From the NCBI GenBank assembly GCA_905200945.1, contig CAJKMG010000006.1, positions 1 through 64,000 on the forward strand: a stretch of DNA of 64,000 nt, read 5' to 3'. The number at the start of each line of letters is the position of its first letter. Positions within the stretch are counted from its first letter, which is position 1. Of the stretch, positions 15,850 to 23,925 are shown piece by piece. The notes under the pieces are model-generated. The model did no database searches, had not been told where the DNA came from, and was given only the letters and a program-made list of their open reading frames with translations. The position numbers and the translations under genes were made by a program. The DNA is from an uncultured Akkermansia sp. (GTDB taxonomy: Bacteria; Verrucomicrobiota; Verrucomicrobiia; Verrucomicrobiales; Akkermansiaceae).

Positions 15850-18684
15850 ATGACTGATTCCCCTTCCAACCGCCTTTTTATTCTGGATGGAATGGCTCTG
15901 GCGTACAGAGCCCATTTCGCCTTTTTCTCCAATCCCATCCGCAATTCCAAGGGAGTCAATACTTCCGCCGTGTACGGCTTCGCCAATACGCTGCTGGGCA
16001 TTCTTGAGCACGAACGCCCCACGCATATCGCGGCCTGTTTCGACACTTCCGTTCCCACGGCGCGCCATAAGCTTTACCCTGCCTATAAAGCCAACCGGGA
16101 ATCCATGCCGGAAGAGTTGAGCTATCAAATGCCCCTGATTTTCAGACTGCTGGAAGCCATGAACATTCCCATTCTGCGCTATGAAGGCTATGAGGCGGAC
16201 GATACGATAGGCACTCTGGCGCGCATCGCGGACGGCACGGAGGGGTTCCAGACCTACATGGTTTCCCAGGACAAGGACCTGGGCCAGCTCATTTCCTCCA
16301 CCTGCTTTCTGTGGAAACCCGGCAAAAGGGGCAATGACCACGAAGTGATTGACCTGGAAAAACTCAAGGAGCAATGGGGCATTGAACATGCGGACCAGGT
16401 GGTTGATATTCTGGCCCTGATGGGCGACAATTCCGACAATATTCCGGGTCTTCCCGGCGTGGGGGAAAAGACGGCCAAACTGCTGGTCGGAGAGTTCGGC
16501 TCCGTGGAAAACCTGCTGGGAAATACAGACAAGCTGAAAGGGAAGCGCAGGCAGATTGTGGAGGAAAACGGAGCCATGGCTACCCTTTCCAAACAACTGG
16601 CCACCATTGACCGGAACGTTCCCCTGACGGTTACCCTGCCTGAACTGGCTAAAAAGGAGCCCTGTCCGGAAAAACTGCTGGCCCTTCTCCAGGAGTTGGA
16701 GTTCCGCTCCATGCAGGCCAAGCTGTTCGGGAAAAAAACGCCGGAAATTAGAAAAGCCCCCCTCCCTGCGGACGATTTATTTGCTTCGGCCCAGGCGGAA
16801 CAGCCTCCGGCGGAGGCTCCCGCCTCCCCTGCGGCGGACGCGCGGCGGAACGGTTCCGGCCAAATGGACTTGTTTGAGGAACGCCATCTGAAAACGGTGG
16901 ATGATTTCAGACATGAGTACATCATTGCGGATACGGAAGAAACCCGTTCCGCCATGGTTGCCGAGCTGGAAAAGCATGATTCCTGGTGCTTCGACACGGA
17001 GACGACAGGCCTGAATCCCCTTATGGACAACCTGCTGGGCGTCTCCTTTTGCGCTGAACCGCACAAGGCATGGTACATGCCTGTCTCCGGTCCGGCGGAT
17101 CTGGAAGCGGTCAGGACGCTCTTGGAAGGTCCCGCAGAAAAGATAGGGCACCACCTGAAATTTGACCTGGAGGTTTTGCGGGCCAACGGCATTCATGTCA
17201 AAGGCCCCTTTTTCGACACGTTGCTGGCCCATGCCCTGATTGCCCCGGGCATGAAGCACGGAATGGACGTTCTGGCGGAAAATTTGCTGCAATATTCCAC
17301 GATCAAACTGAAGGACATCGCCGCTCCGGGAGCAAAAAAACGGGAGCTGGACACCAGCGGCGTTCCCGTGGAGGTCATGGGCAAATATTCTGCGGAGGAT
17401 GCGGATATCACCCTCCAGCTTTCCGCCATCCTGAAAAGGCAGGTCAAGGAAAGCGGCATGGAAAAACTGTTTCGCACCGTGGAACTGCCCCTGCTACCCG
17501 TGCTGGCGGACATGGAGTTCACCGGCATTCGCGTGCTGCCGGAATCTCTGGAAAGGGCTTCCGTCAAGGTAGGTGCCATTATTGACGGCCTGCGGGAAAG
17601 AATTGAAGAAGCCGCGGGACGCCCCTTGAACCTGAATTCCCCCAAGCAGCTCGGAGATTTCCTGTTCGGGGAACTGGAACTGGTGAAGAAGCCCAAAAAG
17701 ACGAAGACGGGCCAGTTCGTGACGGATGAAGACCCTCTTTCCTCCCTGGCTCCCCAGCACCCCATTGTAGCGGACATCCTGGCCTACCGGGAGAACATGA
17801 AGCTGAAGAGTACGTACCTGGATGCGCTGCCCAAGTATATCTGCCCGCGGGACGGCCGCATCCACACCCAATTCCACCAGATGCTGACCGCCACCGGGCG
17901 GCTGGCCTCCCAGGACCCCAATCTTCAGAATATTCCGGTAAGGACGGAACAGGGACGCCTGATCCGCACGGCTTTCGTTCCCGCCTCCGGGGAGTACACC
18001 ATGCTGTCTGCGGATTATTCCCAGATCGAACTGCGCATCATGGCGGCGCTTTCCGGAGACCCCGCCATGTGCGAGGCCTTCAAGGAAGGCCGGGACATCC
18101 ATACGGAGACGGCGGCCAGGGTGTACGGCATTCCCCGCGACCAGGTGGACGCCGTCATGCGCCGCTCGGCCAAAACGGTGAATTTCGGCATCATTTACGG
18201 CATTTCCGCCTTTGGCCTCTCCCAGCGGCTGAGCTGTCCCCGCGGAGAAGCCGCTACCCTGATTGAAAACTATTTCACCCAGTTCCCCGTGGTCAAGTCC
18301 TTCATGGAGGACCTGGTTCACAAGGCGGAACAGGCCGGCTACGCGGAAACGCTGCTGGGACGCCGAAGGATGATTCCGGAAATCAATTCCGCCAACAAAA
18401 CCATCAAGTCCGCCGCGGAGCGCACCGCCATCAACACCCCCATTCAGGGCACTGCGGCGGATATGATTAAAATCGCCATGATCCATGTGGACAAATTGCT
18501 GAAAGGCACCAGATCCCGGCTTATCCTCCAAATTCACGACGAATTGCTGGTGGACCTGCACAGGGATGAATTGGAGCTCATTCCAAAGATAGAGGAAGCC
18601 ATGATCGGCGCCCTTCCCCTGCCCAACGGCGTTCCCATTCTGGTGGAAGCCAGAACGGGGAATAACTGGCTGGAAGCCCACTAG
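15850..18684 (+). CDS. polA: DNA polymerase I
   Basis: This repair and replication polymerase removes RNA primers and fills gaps. The 944-residue protein has the full three-domain order. The first is a 5' nuclease (MALAYRAHF, YEADDTIG, and a GIPGLPGVGEKTA helix-hairpin-helix near 200). The second is a 3'-5' exonuclease with an intact DxE motif (CFDTETTGL near 380), so proofreading should be active. The third is a family A polymerase with motif A SADYSQIELR near 720, motif B RRSAKTVNFGIIYG near 768 and motif C IHDELLVD near 895. A Pro/Ala-rich linker lies near residues 310-340. It is apparently monocistronic, with only a gene remnant downstream. Confidence 0.97.
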   Translation: MTDSPSNRLFILDGMALAYRAHFAFFSNPIRNSKGVNTSAVYGFANTLLGILEHERPTHIAACFDTSVPTARHKLYPAYKANRESMPEELSYQMPLIFRLLEAMNIPILRYEGYEADDTIGTLARIADGTEGFQTYMVSQDKDLGQLISSTCFLWKPGKRGNDHEVIDLEKLKEQWGIEHADQVVDILALMGDNSDNIPGLPGVGEKTAKLLVGEFGSVENLLGNTDKLKGKRRQIVEENGAMATLSKQLATIDRNVPLTVTLPELAKKEPCPEKLLALLQELEFRSMQAKLFGKKTPEIRKAPLPADDLFASAQAEQPPAEAPASPAADARRNGSGQMDLFEERHLKTVDDFRHEYIIADTEETRSAMVAELEKHDSWCFDTETTGLNPLMDNLLGVSFCAEPHKAWYMPVSGPADLEAVRTLLEGPAEKIGHHLKFDLEVLRANGIHVKGPFFDTLLAHALIAPGMKHGMDVLAENLLQYSTIKLKDIAAPGAKKRELDTSGVPVEVMGKYSAEDADITLQLSAILKRQVKESGMEKLFRTVELPLLPVLADMEFTGIRVLPESLERASVKVGAIIDGLRERIEEAAGRPLNLNSPKQLGDFLFGELELVKKPKKTKTGQFVTDEDPLSSLAPQHPIVADILAYRENMKLKSTYLDALPKYICPRDGRIHTQFHQMLTATGRLASQDPNLQNIPVRTEQGRLIRTAFVPASGEYTMLSADYSQIELRIMAALSGDPAMCEAFKEGRDIHTETAARVYGIPRDQVDAVMRRSAKTVNFGIIYGISAFGLSQRLSCPRGEAATLIENYFTQFPVVKSFMEDLVHKAEQAGYAETLLGRRRMIPEINSANKTIKSAAERTAINTPIQGTAADMIKIAMIHVDKLLKGTRSRLILQIHDELLVDLHRDELELIPKIEEAMIGALPLPNGVPILVEARTGNNWLEAH

Positions 18685-18775
18685 GATTTTGCGGAGGACC
18701 AAAGGCGCGGACAGCCCCTCCCGACCCCGTATTTTTGCATTGTCGGATGCCTTCCGATTGCGGTTTTTTAAGACT

Positions 18776-19037
18776 ATGCACTCATCGGCCCTGGCTGCCT
18801 GCTCCTGCGTCTGCTTTCAGACAGCCGTCGCGGCCGCAACCTATCCGGGAACAACACCGGGAGCCTCCTCCGCCCACCGGGAAAGGGATGTTTATACGTT
18901 AAGCAACAATATTCTGAGCGCTTCATGGATGGTTTCACTGGAAAGCGGAATTGAGGGAGGGAGCCTCCTACGTCAAGGAAAACTACCGGATTGAAGCGTC
19001 CAAGGAGGTGGATTTGAAGAAAATGGAAGAAGAATAA
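18776..19037 (+). pseudogene. Remnant of a secreted protein gene (frameshifted, internally deleted)
   Basis: From ATG 18776 the frame encodes a signal-peptide-like start (MHSSALAACSCV...TAVAAA) followed by a well-formed stretch (DVYTLSNNILSASW) and ends at 18994. Around 18962 coding-like sequence continues in the +1 frame (ASYVKENYRIEASKEVDLKK) to a TAA at 19035-19037. An N-terminus and a C-terminus joined out of frame in only about 260 bp suggests the leftover of a larger exported protein gene after deletion. The family is not identified. Chance open frames are the alternative. Confidence 0.45.
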
Positions 19038-19052
19038 ATCCCGGAGAGAATA

Positions 19053-20165
19053 TCAAAGAGCCAGAACATCCCCATCCCGTAATTCCGGAACGGTCACCAG
19101 GGCTTTCCCGTCTCTCAACGCCACCACACGCATCTGGTGATCCTGCATCCCTTCCGCTGTTTTTACCTGAATGGAGCTTCCATCCCTGACGGCGGAGGCG
19201 GGAATCCATGCGGAGGCGGGAACCTGTACGTTGATATTCACCTGCAGGGCCATATTGACGGGAGCCACTTGCCACTCGGAGACATGGGAGGCATTCGGCT
19301 CCAGGGAGGCAATCAACACAGCGGAATTGCTTTCGGAATCCAGCGCCGCATCCACCGCCGTAACGCGGCCCAGCCATTGCAGACGTTTTCCATTATTCAG
19401 CACGCAAGAGGCAGTCAGAGCCGTATTCACTTTGCCCTGCTCATCCCTGGGCAACGCGGAAAATTCTTCCAGAGGAACGGGAATCCGTATCATCCGCTCC
19501 TGAAGAGGAATTACTTTTCCCACCGGCTGTCCGGCGACTACGCGGGCACCGGCGCCCACAGAGCATTCCACCACCTGGCAGGTATAGGGAGCTTCCAGCA
19601 CCGTATCCCGGAGAGCCTGTTCTGCTTCCGCCACATACGCCTCCGCGGCATTCAGCCTGGCGTTTACAGCTCTGCGCTGCGGCACCCGGAGCACCAGTTC
19701 GGATTCCTTTCCGCTTTTGGAGACGGAGCTGTATGTCTTTTTGATGGCTTTCAGGGCTTCCGCCTGCTCCGTAGAAACATCCAGGCGGGCCTGTTCCAGT
19801 TCCGCTTGAGCGTTCGCCAGCCGGGCGCGGTATTCAAATTTTTCCAGTTCCATCAGGGGGGTTCCCTTCAGGACAATTTCCCCCACGTTAAACAGGGGAT
19901 GAACTTTGTCCACCTTTCCGGAAACGCCGGGAGAAAGCATCGTCAGGTAGGAGGCTTTTACGATGCCGGGCGCGGAAATGGAAAGAGTATTCGTCTGCAG
20001 CCGGAGAGGGTTCTCTGTTCCTGCGGACGCACAGGCCCTGTTCCCGGAAGAGGAAAATGAGACGGACGGATCCGTTACAATAGCCGTGCCTATCAAAAGC
20101 GCCACAATCCCCAGGCCGATGCCTATGGACCAGTATGTTCCCTTTTCTTGAGGGGCCTCGCTCAT
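19053..20165 (-). CDS. HlyD/RND-type membrane fusion (periplasmic adaptor) protein
   Basis: This is the adaptor of an efflux or secretion pump. The 370-residue protein has one N-terminal transmembrane anchor (SIGIGLGIVALLIGTAIV). A lipoyl-like half-motif (VSGKVDKVHPLFNVGEIVLKG) then leads into a coiled-coil hairpin rich in Ala/Glu (FEYRARLANAQAELEQARLDVSTEQ, NARLNAAEAYVAEAEQAL). A second lipoyl half (APYTCQVVECSVGAGARVVAGQPVGKV) and beta-barrel and membrane-proximal domains follow. No inner-membrane pump or outer-membrane channel gene is adjacent, so its partners must be encoded elsewhere. It starts 26 bp after the YbjN-like gene and is probably co-transcribed with it. Confidence 0.85.
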   Translation of the reverse strand: MSEAPQEKGTYWSIGIGLGIVALLIGTAIVTDPSVSFSSSGNRACASAGTENPLRLQTNTLSISAPGIVKASYLTMLSPGVSGKVDKVHPLFNVGEIVLKGTPLMELEKFEYRARLANAQAELEQARLDVSTEQAEALKAIKKTYSSVSKSGKESELVLRVPQRRAVNARLNAAEAYVAEAEQALRDTVLEAPYTCQVVECSVGAGARVVAGQPVGKVIPLQERMIRIPVPLEEFSALPRDEQGKVNTALTASCVLNNGKRLQWLGRVTAVDAALDSESNSAVLIASLEPNASHVSEWQVAPVNMALQVNINVQVPASAWIPASAVRDGSSIQVKTAEGMQDHQMRVVALRDGKALVTVPELRDGDVLAL

Positions 20166-20191
20166 AACAGCTCCGGGAGAAACACGGACCG

Positions 20192-20647
20192 TTATTTGGG
20201 ATATTCCGTCTCCATGATGTGGGAATAGGCCTCCGCCGTTTCCACAGCCACGGTCTCAATATTTTTCATCAACTGGGCAAACTGGGCTTCCGAGAGGTCC
20301 ATGCCTTCCAGCACGAAGGACTGGCGGTAATAAACATATCCGCTGTTGGGGTCCAGCTGAAAGGCGCCGGCCGTCTGGTCCGCATTCAGTTCGCTGAGGA
20401 TGATGCTGACTTCCACACGGCGGGTTTCAGGAACCTTGGCGGCGAAAAGCACGTCAATGACCAGCGTCTCCGGACGTTCAATCATGGTGTACAGGAGGCT
20501 CACCGGGGTGAACGTATCACAGGGAACGAATGCGATGCCCGTCTTAATGTTGTGGTCATCAGCGGAAGTGATCCATTCCGTTTCTTCCCCTCTCTTTCTG
20601 AGAACGGTGTACACACGGTCCAAAAGGCTGAGATGCTGGTTTTCCAT
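20192..20647 (-). CDS. YbjN-like protein (type III secretion chaperone-like fold)
   Basis: This soluble 151-residue protein resembles the YbjN superfamily, small alpha/beta proteins of the type III chaperone fold linked to stress or sensory regulation. Visible family traits are an N-terminal helix, a beta stretch around ETLVIDVLFAAKVPE, the LSELNADQTAGAFQLDPNSGYVYYRQSF block (family pattern 'N......g.f.l....g.v.y...') and a C-terminal helix with LSEAQFAQLM. Start ATG 20647 is the only good choice. It precedes the membrane-fusion protein by 26 bp. No function can be fixed. Confidence 0.7.
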   Translation of the reverse strand: MENQHLSLLDRVYTVLRKRGEETEWITSADDHNIKTGIAFVPCDTFTPVSLLYTMIERPETLVIDVLFAAKVPETRRVEVSIILSELNADQTAGAFQLDPNSGYVYYRQSFVLEGMDLSEAQFAQLMKNIETVAVETAEAYSHIMETEYPK

Positions 20648-20793
20648 ATTGAAAATTGTTTAACAGGGGGTTGCTTGCAAAGGCGCATGCAACGTGCGCG
20701 CCCGTTTACTGAATTCAAGCTTACTGGCATCCTTCTGATTCGTCAAGCTCTCCTGACGTAAAGAAATTGAAAAAACATGTATGCAACCGACAT

Positions 20794-20828
20794 AAAAAAC
20801 AGAGACGCCGCCCGGAGGGGCGGCGTCT
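20794..20828 (-). terminator. Rho-independent terminator of purB
   Basis: A 10-bp G+C-rich stem (AGACGCCGCC at 20803-20812 with GGCGGCGTCT at 20819-20828) has a 6-base loop and on the minus strand runs into CTGTTTTTTATG. It lies about 45 bp past the purB stop. Confidence 0.85.
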
Positions 20829-20874
20829 GGAAAAAACGCGCATGCCGGAAGTTCCGGCTTCTTTCCGAGTTTTC

Positions 20875-22299
20875 TTACAGGATATCCCCGGGCTGGTAGC
20901 CTGCCCCGTCCGGAAACCTGTCCGTCACTTCCTTCACCATGGAACGGAATGCTTCCACCTGGGCGTCAGCCATGCCCGTAGCGGAGGAATTGGAATCAAA
21001 GATGCGCTGAAGTTCCGCCCGGTCTATTCCCAGGCGCCCGTCTTCCGCCAGGCGGTCCAGCAAATTGTTTTCCATGATTTTCCCGGCGCGCAGGTCATTG
21101 GAGACGGCCACGGCATGTTCCTTGATCACCTCATGGGCGGTTTCCCGGCCAATGCCGCGCTTAACGGCCTCCATCAGGATGGTGGTTGTCATCAGGAAAG
21201 GCAGGTAGCGGCGCAATTCCGCAGCCACCACGGCTTCATACACGCCCATCTGGTTCAGAACGGTCAGGAAGGTTTCAAACAGGCCGTCCGCAGCATAAAA
21301 GGAATCAGGCATGACTACGCGGCGCACCACGGAGCAGGAAACGTCCCCTTCGTTCCACTGGTCCCCAGCCAGCCCGGAGACCATCATCAGGAAGCCTTTC
21401 AAAATGACGTGGAAGCCGTTGACGCGCTCGCAGGAGCGGGCGTTCATCTTATGCGGCATGGCGCTGGAGCCTGTCTGTCCCTTGGCGAACCCCTCCGTGG
21501 CCAGTTCATGGCCGGCCATCAGGCGCAGGGTCTTGGCGAAGGATGAGCAGCCGGAGGTGAGTTCCACCAGTCCGGAAACCACAGAGAAGTCCAGAGAACG
21601 CGGATATACCTGCCCCACATTCATCCACTTGGATGGGATGCCCAGGTGGGCGCACACGCGGTCTTCCAGTTCCAGAACGCGGCCGGCATCCCGCCCGAAG
21701 AGGGAAAGCTGGTCAAGCTGGGTTCCAACGGCACCTTTCAGCCCGCGCACGCTGTAACGGTCCATGAGGGAAATCCAGGCACCCAGGCCGTGCACGATGT
21801 CTTCCCCGAACATGGCGACGCGCTTGCCCATGGTCGTGGTCTGCGCGGCTACATTGTGCGTGCGTCCGGCAATGGTCACGTGCTTCCATTGTTCGGCCAG
21901 GGCGCTCATGCGGTTCAACACGGCCACGGCCTTGTCCCGGATGATTTGCATGGACTTCCATATCTGGAGCTGCTCCACATTTTCCGTCAGGTCCCGGGAG
22001 GTCATGCCCTTGTGGATATGCTCGCATCCGGCAAGCTCGCAGAATTCTTCTATGCGCGCCTTCACATCATGGCGCGTCACGCGTTCGCGCGCGTCAATGG
22101 AGGGAAGGTTCACCTGGTCTTTCACCCGTTCATAGGCCTCAATCACCCCGTCCGGAATATCCAGCCCCAAATCTTTCTGGGCTTTCATCACGGCAATCCA
22201 GAATTCGCGTTCCAGAATGATGCGGCCCTCTGCGGACCAAATGGATTTCATGGAGGCGGAGGCGTACCTTTCAGCCAGGACATTGGGAATCACGCTCAT
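20875..22299 (-). CDS. purB: Adenylosuccinate lyase
   Basis: This enzyme catalyses two purine steps: SAICAR to AICAR and adenylosuccinate to AMP, each releasing fumarate. The 474-residue protein carries the fumarase/aspartase superfamily signature GSSAMPHKMN at residues 277-286, whose Ser is the likely catalytic base. It also has the TSRDLTENVEQLQ and AGRTHNVAAQTTTMGKR blocks of PurB. The active site forms from three subunits of a tetramer. It is followed by a strong terminator. The promoter must lie in the 237 bp between it and pepT. Confidence 0.96.
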   Translation of the reverse strand: MSVIPNVLAERYASASMKSIWSAEGRIILEREFWIAVMKAQKDLGLDIPDGVIEAYERVKDQVNLPSIDARERVTRHDVKARIEEFCELAGCEHIHKGMTSRDLTENVEQLQIWKSMQIIRDKAVAVLNRMSALAEQWKHVTIAGRTHNVAAQTTTMGKRVAMFGEDIVHGLGAWISLMDRYSVRGLKGAVGTQLDQLSLFGRDAGRVLELEDRVCAHLGIPSKWMNVGQVYPRSLDFSVVSGLVELTSGCSSFAKTLRLMAGHELATEGFAKGQTGSSAMPHKMNARSCERVNGFHVILKGFLMMVSGLAGDQWNEGDVSCSVVRRVVMPDSFYAADGLFETFLTVLNQMGVYEAVVAAELRRYLPFLMTTTILMEAVKRGIGRETAHEVIKEHAVAVSNDLRAGKIMENNLLDRLAEDGRLGIDRAELQRIFDSNSSATGMADAQVEAFRSMVKEVTDRFPDGAGYQPGDIL

Positions 22300-22536
22300 A
22301 TCAAAATGTGTCTATGCGGGGGTTATCAAAAACGGTGAGCCGTCATGATCATGACGGAAGGGAAAAAAGCAAGCACTTTCCCGCAGCTTCACGGATTAGG
22401 GATGCCGGGGAATTCCGCCGGCCGGCAAAGCCTCCCTTCCATGCCCCTGGTCCGGTATTGCTCATCCCCGCCAATAAAAACTTCAAGAACAGGCAAAAAT
22501 TTTTACTTCCGGATGACGGAATCGCAACACCTCCGC

Positions 22537-23808
22537 TTATCGCCTTGTTCCCTCATGCCCTTGAGACGGAGGTTCCAGTCCATACCGGGCATAACCGGAA
22601 ACGATTTCCTGAAGGATGGCGGAAATTTTTTCCAGAGAACGGACAGGGACGTATTCATACCTTCCATGGAAGTTGTGGCCCCCGGCGCACAGGTTGGGGC
22701 ACGGCAGCCCCATGAAAGAGAGGCGGGCCCCGTCCGTGCCTCCGCGCACAGGGATGATTTCCGGCTTCACCCCTACGGCCTCCATGGCCCTGCGGGCATG
22801 TTCCACCAGGTGCATGTGCGGAAGTATCTTTTCTTTCATGTTGTAATAGGAATCCTTAATCTCCGCCTTTACCGTCCCCTCTCCGTATTTACGGTTCAGC
22901 AGGGCCGCGCATTCCTGCATGAATTCTTTCTTGCGCTCAAACTCCGCCCTGTCGTGATCCCTGACGAGGTACTCCGCAACCGCCTGTTCCACATCTCCCC
23001 GGAGAGAATCCAGATGATAAAAGCCCTCGTATCCTTCCGTGAAAGCGGGATTCTGGAACGCGGGCAGCATTCCCTGGAATTCCATGAGAACTAGGCAGGC
23101 ATTCAACATTCTGCCCTTGGCGCTTCCGGGATGGATGGAAGAACCCTGCACCGTCACCACTGCGGAAGCCGCATTAAAATTTTCGTATTCAATTTCCCCC
23201 AGTGCTCCTCCGTCTACGGTATAGGCGAAATCTGCGCCAAATCGCTTCACATCAAAGGCATCCGTTCCGCGCCCTATTTCCTCATCCGGCGTGAAGGCGA
23301 TCCGTATCTCGCCATGAGGCCGTTCGGGGTTCTGCAGGAAAGAGGCTGCCATATCCATGATTTCCGCCACACCGGCCTTGTCATCCGCGCCAAGCAGGGT
23401 AGTTCCGTCCGTCACGACCAGGTCCTGGCCCAAATAATCCGCAAGTTCGGGAAAAACGGCGGGGGAAAGCACCATTCCCTGTTCAGGATTGAGCAGGATG
23501 TCTCCGCCGTCGTACGAGCGTACGATGCGGGGGGTCACTCCGCTGCCGGAGACTCCCGGAGCCGTATCCACATGGGCCACCCAGCCGATGACGGGAACCT
23601 TCCTTTCCACGTTGGAAGGAATGGAGGCGTAAACAATGCCGGAATCATGATCCAGCTCCGCCTGCGCTCCCATATCCTTCAACTCCCCGGCCAACAGCCG
23701 GGCCAACTCCGTCTGGCCGGGGGTGGATGGCACGGTGGCGGAATCCGCGTCCGACTGGGAACCCACGGAGACATACTTCAAAAAACGGTCTAAAACGGAG
23801 ATGTTCAT
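22537..23808 (-). CDS. pepT: Peptidase T (tripeptidase)
   Basis: This cytoplasmic M20-family zinc aminotripeptidase releases N-terminal residues from tripeptides. The 423-residue length is about normal. Metal ligands and catalytic residues are visible in order: His79-x-Asp81 (AHVDTAP), Asp142 (LLGADDKAG), the catalytic Glu and ligand pair near 176-177 (FTPDEEIGRG), Asp199 (TVDGG) and a late His in GGHNFHG. The RGGTDGARLSF block is characteristic of PepT. It is divergent from the GH31 gene across about 117 bp. Confidence 0.95.
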   Translation of the reverse strand: MNISVLDRFLKYVSVGSQSDADSATVPSTPGQTELARLLAGELKDMGAQAELDHDSGIVYASIPSNVERKVPVIGWVAHVDTAPGVSGSGVTPRIVRSYDGGDILLNPEQGMVLSPAVFPELADYLGQDLVVTDGTTLLGADDKAGVAEIMDMAASFLQNPERPHGEIRIAFTPDEEIGRGTDAFDVKRFGADFAYTVDGGALGEIEYENFNAASAVVTVQGSSIHPGSAKGRMLNACLVLMEFQGMLPAFQNPAFTEGYEGFYHLDSLRGDVEQAVAEYLVRDHDRAEFERKKEFMQECAALLNRKYGEGTVKAEIKDSYYNMKEKILPHMHLVEHARRAMEAVGVKPEIIPVRGGTDGARLSFMGLPCPNLCAGGHNFHGRYEYVPVRSLEKISAILQEIVSGYARYGLEPPSQGHEGTRR

Positions 23809-23925
23809 CAGGAGAAGATTAGTAAAAATTTGAGCTGTTTACAACCATAGGCATACAAACGAGGAACTGGGAGCCTGGCTCTGAGGTATGATAAAAATGT
23901 AAGTTTTTTAAAAGACAATCGTAAT

